A stretch of DNA of 64,000 nucleotides. Origin: Melanocharis versteri (lineage: Eukaryota; Chordata; Aves; Passeriformes; Melanocharitidae). The stretch is taken from NCBI GenBank assembly GCA_013397845.1, contig VZTG01000396.1, forward strand, positions 1-64,000. The letters run 5' to 3'. The notes beneath the pieces were generated by a model, which saw only the letters and a program-made list of their open reading frames with translations, was not told the DNA's origin and ran no database searches. Numbering within the stretch: position 1 is the first letter of the stretch; each line of letters opens with the position of its first letter. Made by a program: the position numbers and the translations under genes. Positions 24,601-34,722 of the stretch are shown here, one piece after another.

Positions 24601-27600
24601 TTGTGATCAGGCTTTATATTACACAACATTGGGAAGGGGCGGGGAGGATGATATATGCTGATTATGGCTTTTCCCTTTCCAGTGATCCTGCTACAGGCTG
24701 CCCCAGATGAACAGAAACCTTCTAGCTTTGCACGTGGATTAATAATTTATATCTGGTCATGTGTCAACACTGCCTTTAGTTCAACTAACTTCTCTCTTCC
24801 TGTTGCCTAATTGAAGCATTAAGGAGCAACCATGCTCCTTCCCAGAAACAGTCCTACAGGACACAAGGAATCTTCAACTTTGATCCAGGATCAGAGGACA
24901 GGAAAGGCTATTTACCTCAACACCTTTTTGGGGAAAGAAAGTGGAACAGGTGATTTGAGCTATATGAAATTCTGAGAATCCACTTAAGACGCACTATCTC
25001 CTTGTACTGCACTACATCTTGCCTCTTCCCACCCCAATATTCCTGTCTATACGTGACTTACATGAACTGATACCTTTTAAGGTATTTTCAGACCATAGCC
25101 TTAAGAAATAATAAGAAATACAACTGCTGCAATAAGTGTTGAACATGCAATCTACTCCACTCTCTATGATATTATTTCAGCCATACTTGGTACAGATGAG
25201 ATTAAGAAAAAAAGTCACTGTTTAAAAGCGTGAAATCAAATTGCTGTATATTTCATAAAAACAGCCAGGTAACTGGGAAGGAGGTCTTTCACATGGCTGA
25301 GCACCCCTTTTACCAGACATCCTGTAAGTTTGCATTCTGTAAATTCCTTATGGGAGAAGCTTCAGTACCAACTCAAACATCAGGGAAACAAACAAACAAC
25401 TCTCAAAAAACAACCCTCAGGCAACTATGTTTCAACTCTTGTGATGCTCATCTGATTTGAGCCAAGTATGTGCTACTGGAACACTCATAAGCCACCTTAG
25501 TCAAAATATTCTCAAGAAACTGAATCATGAATATAGTATGCCTGAATTACCTCTTGGTGTCACTGAACTCTTAAAAGTTTTGTGTCCTTGCAAAGGCAGA
25601 TTCACACTGTTACAGGTCATTAGCATTCCACCATCATTGTTCAACATAGCCACTTACATCCTCTACACAGGGACAGAGTAATACTGTAATTAAAGCAATT
25701 ATGACCTGCTTATGTTGCTCCCTTCACGAATTATGTGGTTTGGAGCCTTTTTTTATCCTTAACAAGTACTAAGATATGAGCTATGTGTGCCTTAATGACT
25801 CCAGTCTCTCCTCCTGAAGAACAGGAACAAGACACCTCCCCTCCATTTCCAACATACTGCTACACTACTGCTGTACCTGAATCCCCACCACGTTTGAATC
25901 TTGAGCTCTCCAGTGGCTCAGTGGCTCAAGTATTTTTTTTTAAAAACTTTACTTCTGGTTGTGTAAACAGAGCTCATTAGGAAATTCTCACTTGATGTTT
26001 TTTTATGCTAAAGGACAGAAAAAATGTTCTAGCATAACTTAGGAGATTCTCTTGGGCTAAGAGAAATCTTCTTGGACAAAGGATAAAAGGAGAAAACAAA
26101 AAAAACCAAACCAAAAACCCCTTTCATCTCCTTTCAAAACCTTTCCAAAGCTATGCAGAAACATGAAACTTCCTAAAGGAGAGACAAAATATTTTTGTTT
26201 TCTCATGCAGAGTATTTCTTCAGATTGTTCAACTTCATTTATTTAACGCTAAATATCATAAAAACAGTTCTCATGGAAATGAAGATTCTGCAGTAGTTCA
26301 CTTGTGAATATTAGTCAACTTTCCACCACACACAATGATAATCATTTAAAAGGTATTAAGGGCACTTAATGGCAAATGTGAAATAGTGTTCCCTCCCAGC
26401 CTGGCAGATACAGAAATCTGGAGGACTGGCATACCTCTTCACAACAGTGACAAATTTAAATCGTACCACTGACATTCATTACTGGAATCTGTGTTTAAGA
26501 TTTGTGCTGGAGGGACAGATTCAGTTTCTTTGCTCAAACCTAAAGTTTCAGAAAACTAAAGTCAGAGGGCATGACAAGAAAACCCCACAGGCTACAGTTA
26601 CCACGTAAGAATGTGTGGCGAGAGATCAAACTTAAAACCCTGCCTGTAATGAAAATTATTCTGATGCAGGTATTTAAGAAGTTTTAACCAAGTTACTCAA
26701 GACCAGAACTTGGTCAGCCTTTCCTACATGCCTGTACATGAAAATCAAAGTACAGAGCAGCACTTCTTCCTTCTCACCATCTGCAGGACAATTTTTTTTT
26801 TTTTAATGTAATGACTCACTACTACTTTCTATCATGAACTGAAGGTTGAACCCACTGCACTGAGCAGGTGAAGGGTTGCTAAAACAGCCAAACCACAGAA
26901 GGAAAACAAAGAATAGTTAAAAAAGCGGATCTTTTCAAAGTTGTGAGGTGAAAGATTAGTAGCAATGTTCCTTAAAAGTCTCATGAATATCAAGTAGTTA
27001 CATTGGGAAAGAATAGTTTCTGTTCACTCCGTAGTTTTCACTCCTTTATTTTTAAGACATATATATTTAAACTAACCTCAAACAGGTAAAACAATCACAG
27101 CAAGTTTCAAAACCTTACCACTAGCTTTACTATGTAGATTCTGAATTTTCCAACAATTTTTAGAAATGTTTTACTTATATACCTATGACTTCTTTAGTTC
27201 AAGAGGTGCATTTAGAGAACCTAAGAGCTTTGCAAATTATACCACAAAGATTCACATTTCATTTTAAGGGATTCCCTTTACTGAAGGGGAAATGAAGTCC
27301 CCTTTTCATTTTAAGGGACTTCATTTCAGGCATACTGTATTTTAGCAATAAAAGTTTTGCACTAATTTCATGCTTTATAATTCACCAAATCTAGCCACCT
27401 GAACTGCTCATTTAAGAATACACGAGCTGCACAAACACCATACTTACCTGATCTTTGGAAAAAGCTTTGACATGAATGTTTTTGACTGTCTGAACTACAC
27501 CATCATAAAATTTCACAGTGTATGTACCTGAAACATGAAAACAAAGCATAAGAGTTCAAAGATCAGAAGTTATATAACACAGCATCAGCTAACAGCTCAA

Positions 27601-30600
27601 ATACTCCAGCTGCACAATTAGGTCTAGATGAAAGCTGCCTTACCTGTGTTGTTAGAACCTTCAACACAGAGCTCCTATCACAGGCCAGAGAGACACAGCA
27701 AAGTTACCCAAAACAATTCCGGTCAGAATAAAGGTGCATGTCTAATTTTAGAGTTGCTCCTCAGACGCACCTTATTCACAAAACCCCAAAATATTTTTGG
27801 TGAAATATTCCAATATATAATTACACAGCCTTTTTCTCCTTCATCTTACAACACAGACGATCTAAAGCAAGCTGAGCACTAGAACAAAACTTTCACAGTT
27901 CCCCCTCCCCTTCCGATTTTTAAGGGGGTTTTGCAGCTCTGACAATAGGTTTTATTGCAGTTTACAGACAATAACAACAAATTTAAGAAACAACTTTTCC
28001 CACATATATATTTAAAGCAATTACTGACTGGATAACCCAGCAGAAAGTTTTTACCTCATAAACAGGGTAAGAAGTTAAAAAAGTTGATGACAGACTAAAA
28101 CATATAATTGAAAACGCAATTTTTCACAGTTGTTTTCCATCTGCTATAGTATCTCTTCACCTAAGCAACGAGGTTCCAGCACAATTAGAAATACATGACT
28201 ACCAAACATGACAGGAGTCCTTACCATCTTTGTTAACAGAAGTAACTTTGGCTGGATAGAAGCGACAGTCAGACCAGCACGCCAATACCTGATCATTGAT
28301 ATGAAATCCCTACAAAACAGTAGTTAAAAGTGTCTTCATCTGAGAATTACTGAAACATACAACTTTATTAAAATATTTCAATTACTAGCTTTCCAATGTT
28401 TAAAAGAAATCATAAAATTTACACAGCAGGTAACACAGCAACAGTAAAGCATTTTAAAGATCATCATTTATATAACTGCACATTGAACTGTTACACACAC
28501 AAATGTCCTTTAATTTCTACTTACTGCACAACCTTCTTCCTCATGCAGTCCTTCTTTTCTTAACTGTATTTTCTCTAAGGGACGCAAATAAGGACTGTCC
28601 CAACAAAACCATTCATCATATCTATGGTTCCAGCGCTTGAAATGGATAAGTACTTTCCCCTCCTCATAATCAATTTCTTCAATGTGTGCTGGATACCTGG
28701 TCAAAAGTAATTAAAATATTTTAATTAAGAATAAGGTAAGCTGTCTCAGACACTTTATACAAATAAACCTTGGTTTAGCTCCTCCAATCTTTTTAATTTG
28801 ACATACCACTTGTATATGCAATAAAGATCCTACATAATGACAGAGCAAAGCACATAAGAAATCCCAAAACTGAACAGCAAATGCAAACATTGGCTGCAGC
28901 AAAAGAAGACAACTAAAGAGTTCTTAGTCTAGGGTGGAAAAAAATTTAACTACAGATCCAAAAGTCAGAAAGACCCTCCCTACATCTAGAAATGTTATAT
29001 TTTACAAAATCAATAGCGTCAGTTCACTCTTATCGAGAGTAACACCTGGAGGTCAATACACTCACTTCTCTGAGATCCATCACCAAGCATCTACCCAATG
29101 TAACAGCAAAAACCCAGCAGGCCTACTAAATGTAATTTAAGTTTTAGATTCTCAAAGTTAAATTTCATCTGCAAAATCCTTGGATTTTTAAATATATATT
29201 TCTTAGTACATTACAAGCAGAGGAATCTGAGATGAGTCAAATTCAAATGTTTCTGATCAGGAAGACCTTGTAAACACTGTATTTCTTTAAATTGCATTGG
29301 TAATCTGTAACCTCAGTAAGTATTTCAGAATCACAGCTATTTCACTATCCCAACTGAAGGTAACATTCCAAGTACAATGCTTTCCCCTCCACAATAGTAA
29401 CATCAGGAGAAAATTTCCATTTGTTGGTGTTTTCAGTATTTTGGAAGAAAGGCAAGGCCCTAGTGAATTCTTGAACAAAGGGCTGAAAACAAAACTCAAA
29501 TTCACAAGTATTCTTTATCTGGTAAACCACACTTGAAAGATAGAACAAGGGGTAGAAAGAAGTGGCATCTCGAAAGGATCAAGCCTGATGCTAACACAGT
29601 AAAGCCTAGACATGTAAGAATTAAGACCCAAATGCAATCCAGGCTACCATTCTACAACCCTACACAAAGGGAAAGCAAACCTACCTACAACTGAAATCCC
29701 CCAGCAGATCTAAGACATGTCCAGTCATGACTTCAAAAAGAGCTACGAATAGGCCATGCTTGACACTTACACTGCAACTACAGACTAAGGCCTTGCTTAA
29801 TGCTCACCACCACACATGTCAAGCTATGCCATTAGTTCCCCACTGTATTACCAAAATGCACGCAGCAAAGGCTGTGGAGGAGAGGAACTCAAATGGGAGA
29901 TACCTATGGCAGGAACATTTCTAACTGGTTACCAACTTCTTGGAAAAAAAGAGAAACTTCCTTCCTATGACAGTCAACATATTTTTATGTAGGTAACTCA
30001 AGTACTGTTCTCCACAAGTTCATGAAGGATCAATAGTCACAGTCACAACCTAGTTCTACTAAACATAGATTATTTTTGGATATCACTAAGTACAGGTAAT
30101 GACAAAAATCAGAATCCCATTCCCTACAATCTGAGTGCAGCAAAACCAGGTAAGAAATCCTAGATCCTCTCAACAAGAGAGCAGCCAGAAGGGTACTCTT
30201 GCCATTGGGACTGCAGCACACCTAGGACTTGTCTAGATTTTCAAGGATGAAGAGGGAAGCTGATAAAAAGGACAGAGTGCTGACTCAGTATGAAGCTAAT
30301 AATCCTGTCCAAGCAGATAACCACCTCTGGGAAACACAATCCACTTTCTACCACTGAGATGAGACAAGCCCAAGTTATGAGAGCCAACTAACTCAATGAT
30401 GCAAGACTGCTCCCTGCTTCATATCCAGAAAAAGGAGGAACTTCCTCCACCAGATCCTAGAATCATACATCAGTGCCATCTGCACCTATCCCACTTCACT
30501 AATGGGAGCCAAGATCATCAGGAAAAACATATCTGACAGTGAGAACAAATTTCAGTCCACCTGCGTAAGTGTGGTTGAGCTAGAGGTCCCTGCCAGTTCT

Positions 30601-33600
30601 TGGAGAACGTGCGGAAAAGCCTCAATATCTTCTATTTTGAAGCAATGAAGATCAGAAAACATACACTCAGTGCTCTTGACTGGAGAAGTAAACCTATCAG
30701 AAGCCGTGCTAGATCTATCCATGAACTCTGACAGCCCCTGCTCCTCGACACCACCTTCCTTTCAGATGAGAACACTGGCAGCTCCAAAACAAAACAGGAA
30801 GGTTCACAGGTTCTCAATAGCCCTGAGCACCACACACTAACAGGCCAAGCTTCCTTCCTCCCATATCTGTACTCTTTTGTAGAACTGAGCAAGCACACCA
30901 GATCAGGAGGCGCACGTGCTCACAGATCTATATAGAAGAGTAATAGAGCATTATCCATACACATCCTCCAAATAGCCTGTGAACATACACAGGGGTAGAG
31001 GTAACTTAAAAGAAATTCAGAGGTAACTCAAAAGAAATTGTTTATAAAAAAACCCCCACCATACTATGAGAGGATACACAAAGTGAAAGGCCAATAGCTG
31101 AAGCCTGGCTAAGGCCCCAGAGTACAACTGAGATATGTCCAGGGTGGCCCAACACATCTTCCCCCAAACCACAAAGGAAGTATTCAGCTGACTCCATGGG
31201 TATTCAAGACAGCTAACTGATCCTGGGTAAGAAAACTCCAAATGGTACTGATTCAAATATTTATCTAACACTGTGAAATCAGAGACAACATCTTAAAACA
31301 TACAGGAAGGGCAAAACAAGTAGTTTTCTGGCTCAATTTGAAAGGAATGATGAGCTCATACCTTTCAAGGACTTATGAACTGGCTGAACAGTAAGGGAAA
31401 ACCTCTTAAGATGCCCAAACTGCTGGCATTAGTTTTCTAAGAACCTAAGTGACAACCAAAAGTTTAAAGAGTGTAATTCTGAGTAGACTATGGTTAGCAA
31501 TTACTGGCAACTTCAAACTACAGCTATCAAAGCACAGCAAGCAGTATGAAAATGGGTTTATGGTAGACAAATGTAAAACTATCCTCTTCTGGGAAAAGGT
31601 AAGTATCTGGAAATTCCCTGGACTAGTCTGTGTCCCTTCTATTTTCCTAGATACCAAAACAGAATTGCTATAAACCCCCATTCCCTTGGAACTAGGAAGG
31701 GGCAAGCTTAGTGCAGTCAAAGCAATGCAGAGAGGAAAGAGAGCGTCCAGGAGAACCAGCACTGTGAAGGACAACATCGATAATGCTTCATCTTTCCGGA
31801 ACTTAGACCAATTCCTGACAGCATGAACAACTGAACTCATGGAACTGACAATCTGAATCTTAACAGCACCATACTCTCAATATTACTCAAGAGGTCTAAC
31901 CAGAATCAAAAGCCCCTTCATATCCATTTTACTCAGACAATAGACAGAAACACTTGGAGGCGTCATTACAACAAGGTAACAAAAGGTAACATCATTTGCC
32001 TATTGCAGGCATCCAGCGCAGTCATCCTCTTTTCAGTAATAGAGTATGCAGCTAGCCACCACTCAATCAGTTTAAATGATCCAAGGCAAAAGGTTTTAGG
32101 AAGTGAATTCAGCTGGGACAGTGAGCCCACATCCACGGCTACAGCAACCCCTCTAGGATCCCTCCACTCAGGGCTGCCCTACTGTAGCGGTCCCCCTCCT
32201 TCACGCTCCGAACTCCAGCACTATGTACCAAGAGACCTTTCAGCACCCACAGAGGCTCTCTCCCTACAGCAACCCGAGGCCAACAGACACAAATCTTTCA
32301 TGACAGTTCTGATGCATCAGCCCAAGCCCTAAGAACATAAGCCAAGCACCAAAAGTACTCACTGTACTCCCTGGAGTTCAAGTATAGGAGATGACAGACA
32401 ACTGCACCAGGAATTGCAGTGCACAGCCAACATGCTATGATTCCAAATACAACAAAGCAACCTCTGGGACGAGCTCTAAAGATGCAAAATTCACTTTGCA
32501 CTTTGGCAAGGAGCAGGCTCCACAATGACTCTGCTGGCATACAAGGTTTTTTCTTCACTAGGGTTGACAATACATCCAAACACCCTGGAAGTCCTCAACT
32601 AGCAATTTGGAGCACAAGCCATTGACATGAAAGAGAGGTATATGGCACTCTGACATGAAATATTTTCCAAAGCATCACTGCCAATGGAGTGGCAATAGTG
32701 GCCCATGAATTGACAGATGAATCTGGTACTGAGAACAGAAATCAAAGCCAGCACTTTAACCAAGCAGGAGACTTGTGACTATGTTTTAGTGCCAACACAG
32801 CAATAAAAGTACACACAAGAAAAGCTTGGACCTCCAAAGGTCTAGCACTGGGAAAAGCAAGTGTCAGCAAACAGAAAATCCTGTGCCCCCACAAGAGTGC
32901 ACTGCAACCTCATCACAGAGTGGTCCTGGTCACACAGCGGCAGATGACAGCAGCAGAGAAAAAAAAGCAGTCTGCTGTCTTCTATAAATCCATACCCAAT
33001 GAGTTGTGTCAACACTGATAGTTTTGCTAAGCCCCCAGCTTTAAAAAATTTTGATTTAGAAACCCTGAAAATGGAAATGCACACACTCCAGGGTTCAAAG
33101 CTTAGCAAGTAAACAAAAGATTTCAGAACTGGAGAGTTCATAACCAAGTTGCAAGATCAGAGTTGCAAAGCACTGTGTGTAGGATAGGTAATTTAAGATC
33201 AAGCTTTTCCAAAAACCAAGGAACATGGAACATATAGCATATCCAAAATTCAAATTTAAGCCAAGGCATATGCAGAAAGTAGAGCAGGTTGTTAATTCCG
33301 CCCCACAAAGTTTTCCCATGCAAGAGTTATGTACACCCATACTCAGACACTGTTGTTGGACAAACATGTCAGAAGGGTAACAGTCATGGACACAAGTTAT
33401 TAGCCTTACTCAAACACCAGCTACACCAAACTGCATCTTTAAAAAGCCTACATTACAGACAGACTAAGAGATCTTATTTTTGTAAGCCTGACTAATTTTT
33501 TGGCTGTACTAACAAACTCAAGAATATCGAAGATGCAGGCAGGTTCAGATCAGTGCTTACCTACACAACTCTTGGTTACACAAGTAAGCCAAATTAACGT

Positions 33601-34690
33601 GTGAATAGGATTTAATGTTCATACTTTACATTCTTTATGGAAAGAATTATCTTTTCTCATTTTCACAATTCCAATGCCCTTGTACCTGGAGAGTACATGC
33701 TCCGCATGCAACCAAGATGTTTTGGAATAAATCCCCTGCATCTAAGGCAGTGCACCGTCCTCCTGAGATGTCTATATGGTTTTCAATACTGACTTTGCAC
33801 ACTTCACCTGTTGGCAGGTTCTAGAGCTTTAAGTACAATCATATCTAACCCACACATACTTCTTAATAAAAATCAACTATAGCTGATTTCTGGAAGGAGA
33901 CAGGAGCTAACAAAAACAAATTAATTCCTGTATTTAAGAAGTCTTTGGCAATTTTCAGTTTATCTCTCATTCACTGAGAATTATTAAATGCTAAGTTTTG
34001 AGCTGACTACCTGAAACAAACAGAGTTAGAAAGTTCAAAGTTAGCCTGAGCAATTTTTAGGCTCTTTTCCATCTTCCTAATGCAGTGGTTAGTGGAGAAA
34101 AGTGTTCTTCATCACAGGTGAGGGCTGCAAGACAGGCACCAGAGCAGACTTGTTAGCACGGAGTATGTTTCCCCACATAGTTCTTTAATTCTAAAGCTGA
34201 CCACCCTCATACAAGCAGATTTTAAAGCCTATGAATTCACAACAGCACCAGGAAAGGAAGTAGCGAGGATATTCTGTACTGCAAAGAATTTATTGTTCTG
34301 TAATGTCTGCTCTGCAATATTAAGTTCAGCACAGAATTTAAAGGGTGAATTCAGGACAATGAGAGCCTGAAGTCCAACTAGATTCAGGAGCAGTCCTATT
34401 CCCAGACACAACACCAGTATAGTTCTTGTGGGCCAGCACAACATATCAGCATCTATCGCCCATTTCAATCACTGGTATATGAACTTCTATAAATTAACTA
34501 CTTTCCCACAAACCAATGACTACGACTCTAAATACTGTATCAATACAAAATGTTTAAGATATTAAAGAATTAAAATTAACATAACATGAATGGTTTTAAA
34601 AATATACCAGTTTTTTAATCTGTCACGGGCTTCCAACTGGGCTCCCACCTCAAAGTTGATCCCTCTTCTATTCGGAGGATGTTTTGTCAT
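574..34690 (-). CDS. PHF20: PHF20, PHD finger protein 20 (N-terminal 606 codons; C-terminal part off the left edge)
   Basis: PHF20 is a nuclear chromatin reader of the NSL (MOF/KAT8) acetyltransferase complex. Its Tudor domains bind methyl-lysine on histones and p53. Eleven coding exons run right to left. The sum of exon lengths keeps frame at every junction, and all donors and acceptors are GT/AG. In order the protein shows Tudor 1 (about residues 4-70, with YPAHIEEIDYEEGKVLIHF), Tudor 2 (about 85-140, with VLACWSDCRFYPAKV), a lysine-rich linker, an AT-hook-like KRKRGRPP near residue 260, a serine/acid-rich region, one C2H2 zinc finger (C449, C454, H467, H472) and a basic polylysine segment. 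The PHD finger and C-terminus are absent and must lie left of base 574. The start ATG at 34,688-34,690 matches the conserved MTKHPPNRRG beginning. Identification rests on near-identity to the mammalian protein as remembered. Confidence 0.97.
673..3854 (-). other. PHF20 intron 11
   Basis: AT-rich intron. There is a TATA/TGTG-rich patch at about 3,225-3,305 and short A-runs near 2,017-2,060. No exon, RNA gene or classifiable repeat was recognised. Confidence 0.8.
3855..4028 (-). CDS. PHF20: PHF20 exon 11 (Arg-rich cassette-type exon)
   Basis: This 174-nt symmetric exon has acceptor CTCTTTGTAG. The donor is GTACGG after CATG, weak but frame-keeping. It encodes APLHIALRSTPYRDEKVEK, then RRTSAPVSALNSHRHS, then RDQTRNHIARALRRPRERVQ. 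A strong internal GTAAGT donor at 3,946-3,951 would shorten the exon to 77 nt but breaks frame with exon 12. I do not recall this segment in the main human protein, so it may be lineage-specific or alternatively spliced. Because lengths are symmetric, skipping it leaves the frame intact. Confidence 0.75.
4029..12493 (-). other. PHF20 intron 10
   Basis: An 8.5-kb AT-rich intron. The frames in it are short and show no family resemblance. I see no tandem array, LTR, LINE coding segment or RNA gene. Confidence 0.75.
12494..12772 (-). CDS. PHF20: PHF20 exon 10 (C2H2 zinc finger)
   Basis: This 279-nt symmetric exon has acceptor TCTTACAG and donor GTAAGT. It encodes HKFRCKFLDCSKSFRKAK then LLHYHMKYFHG, a C-x4-C-x12-H-x4-H finger with all four ligands intact. 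A basic tail follows (IQTRASLASEKANQER). It matches the PHF20/PHF20L1 zinc finger. Confidence 0.96.
16889..16943. repeat. Perfect 24-bp inverted repeat with 7-nt loop
   Basis: The left arm 16,889-16,912 and right arm 16,920-16,943 are exact reverse complements (core AGCAGGTGTAAGTATAAGGC). The loop is ATGTCTA. The next bases downstream repeat the loop word (TGTCTATGC at about 16,952). Transcribed from either strand it folds to a perfect hairpin shorter than a typical pre-miRNA. It could be a product of replication template switching or a tiny fold-back element. Confidence 0.9.
17554..17680 (-). repeat. Left inverted arm of the composite element
   Basis: It is the reverse complement of 18,379-18,503 with about six mismatches and one or two extra bases at the inner end. 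It starts TGATGCCTTTCTCTGG. On this arm the poly(A)-like ATTAAA of its partner is mutated (reads TTTAAC). Confidence 0.9.
17682..17863 (-). pseudogene. 7SL (SRP) RNA 5' segment, antisense copy
   Basis: Read on the minus strand, it begins at 17,863 with GCCGGGCGCGGTGGCG, the exact 5' end of 7SL RNA. It continues through CTGTAGTCCCAGCTGCC and AGGAGTTCTGGGCTG (Alu domain) into the S-domain (ATGGTA...CCACGGG, CTAAGGAGGGG). About 182 nt are covered. The S-domain, which primate Alu elements have lost, is present, so this derives from 7SL itself. The 3' part of the RNA is missing and there is no poly(A) tail, so it is not a functional SRP RNA gene. Confidence 0.9.
17864..18378 (+). pseudogene. 18S ribosomal RNA fragment with internal deletion
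   Basis: The sequence matches vertebrate 18S rRNA from AACGATCCATTCGAA through GGGTGACGGGGAATCAGGG, CAAATTACCCACTCCCGACC, GAGGCGAGCCACCGCC and GCTCTTAGCTGAGTGTCCC to GGGACGGCCGGGGGCATT. At about 18,076 it jumps from CTTTTGAGGC to TCCAATAGCG, omitting roughly 90-100 nt that contain the conserved 530-loop (GTGCCAGCAGCCGCGG). Both RNA ends are missing and scattered substitutions are present, so it is not a working rRNA gene. Confidence 0.93.
18379..18503 (+). repeat. Right inverted arm of the composite element
   Basis: It reads outward from the 18S junction: GCGACGCGTTCC..., ATTAAA at 18,423-18,428, GTGTCTGGCTTTC, then GGCATCA at the boundary. The order of poly(A) signal, GT-rich stretch and CA end is that of a retroviral R-U5. 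The family was not identified. Confidence 0.85.
20796..20969 (-). CDS. PHF20: PHF20 exon 9
   Basis: This 174-nt symmetric exon has acceptor TTTCTAG and donor GTTCAG (a non-consensus +3). It encodes an acidic Ser/Thr-rich segment beginning VQLEIPVEPDQSFGEQE and ending TQEPSAAT. It is poorly conserved. The intron just upstream of its acceptor is duplicated at 22,224-22,300. Confidence 0.85.
20970..21766 (-). other. PHF20 intron 8
   Basis: A 797-bp intron. It carries the first copy (20,977-21,062) of a local direct repeat, starting eight bases from the exon 9 boundary. Nothing else was recognised. Confidence 0.8.
20977..21062. repeat. Local direct repeat, copy 1
   Basis: It shares GAGAAAAAAT, TGAGTAAAATGCA, ACAAAAGCA, TTGCAGA-like and TTCATCACATTATA in the same order and spacing as 22,224-22,300. 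It abuts the polypyrimidine tract of the exon 9 acceptor. Confidence 0.8.
21767..21943 (-). CDS. PHF20: PHF20 exon 8
   Basis: This 177-nt symmetric (phase 1-1) exon has acceptor TTCTAG and donor GTAAGT. It encodes SQEKFKNSSDNAERDQ, then RRRSSRLSSSISHEIL, an Arg/Ser-rich linker conserved with mammals (RRRSSRLS). A second AG five bases downstream would break the frame. Confidence 0.92.
21944..22992 (-). other. PHF20 intron 7
   Basis: A 1.05-kb intron. It contains the second copy of the local repeat (22,224-22,300) and a short (CA)n at about 22,952-22,965. No exon was recognised. Confidence 0.8.
22224..22300. repeat. Local direct repeat, copy 2
   Basis: A diverged copy of 20,977-21,062, about 1.25 kb away in the neighbouring intron 7. 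On the minus strand the next bases (CCAGTAAGAT) resemble the start of exon 9 (CCAGTTAGAA), so the duplication may have included that splice acceptor, now decayed. Confidence 0.75.
22993..23100 (-). CDS. PHF20: PHF20 exon 7
   Basis: This 108-nt exon encodes SSQTLQPITLELRRRKIPKG and VPLKRPRIEKN. Two overlapping donors are possible (GTGTGAGT or, two bases on, GTGAGT). Only the second keeps frame into exon 8 and restores the family's SQEK junction. Exons 7 to 12 all start and end in phase 1. Confidence 0.92.
23101..23487 (-). other. PHF20 intron 6
   Basis: A 387-bp AT-rich intron. Nothing else was seen in it. Confidence 0.85.
23488..23875 (-). CDS. PHF20: PHF20 exon 6 (lysine-rich linker and AT-hook)
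   Basis: This 388-nt exon has acceptor ATTCTAG and donor GTATGT. It encodes a highly charged, probably disordered segment of repeated KEK/EK motifs. It ends in KRKRGRPP, an AT-hook-like DNA-binding motif. A long frame on the opposite strand of the same exon is a by-product of its Lys/Glu-rich codons. Confidence 0.95.
23876..27447 (-). other. PHF20 intron 5
   Basis: A 3.6-kb intron. It has an A-rich tract at about 26,095-26,120, a T10 run near 26,793 and a small inverted repeat at 27,289-27,327. No exon or classifiable mobile element was recognised. Confidence 0.75.
27289..27327. repeat. 13-bp perfect inverted repeat
   Basis: GAAATGAAGTCCC (27,289-27,301) and GGGACTTCATTTC (27,315-27,327) are exact reverse complements around a 13-nt loop. 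The word CATTTTAAGGGA also occurs just upstream and within the hairpin, suggesting local slippage. Confidence 0.85.
27448..27527 (-). CDS. PHF20: PHF20 exon 5 (Tudor 2, second part)
   Basis: This 80-nt exon has acceptor GTTTCAG and donor GTAAGT. It encodes TYTVKFYDGVVQTVK and HVKAFSKDQ, completing Tudor 2, and ends in phase 0. Confidence 0.95.
27528..28224 (-). other. PHF20 intron 4
   Basis: A 697-bp intron with no feature recognised. Confidence 0.8.
28225..28309 (-). CDS. PHF20: PHF20 exon 4 (Tudor 2, first part)
   Basis: This 85-nt exon has acceptor TTTTGTAG and donor GTAAGG. It encodes INDQVLACWSDCRFYPAKV and SVNKD, the first strands of the second Tudor domain. It ends in phase 1. Confidence 0.95.
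28525..28696 (-). CDS. PHF20: PHF20 exon 3 (Tudor 1)
   Basis: This 172-nt exon has acceptor TGACCAG and donor GTAAGT. It completes the split Trp and encodes YPAHIEEIDYEEGKVLIHF, RWNHRYDEWFCWDSPYLRP and the start of the linker. The aromatic residues of the Tudor/MBT-like cage are all present. It is the most conserved exon in the gene. Confidence 0.97.
28697..34607 (-). other. PHF20 intron 2
   Basis: A 5.9-kb intron. The block from about 29,540 to 33,300 has fewer homopolymer runs and a more even base composition than the flanking intron. No reading frame, LTR or tandem structure was recognised in it, so an old degraded repeat is possible but not shown. Confidence 0.7.
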
Positions 34691-34722
34691 TTTGTAAAAT
34701 CAACACTGCTGATTTTATTCCC
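34608..34722 (-). CDS. PHF20: PHF20 exon 2 (start codon)
   Basis: The acceptor TTTTTCAG lies just above 34,722. There are 32 bases of 5' UTR, then ATG at 34,690 (context CAAAATGA). It encodes MTKHPPNRRGINFEVGAQ and ends in the first two bases of a Trp codon before the donor GTATAT. This starts Tudor 1. Confidence 0.95.
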
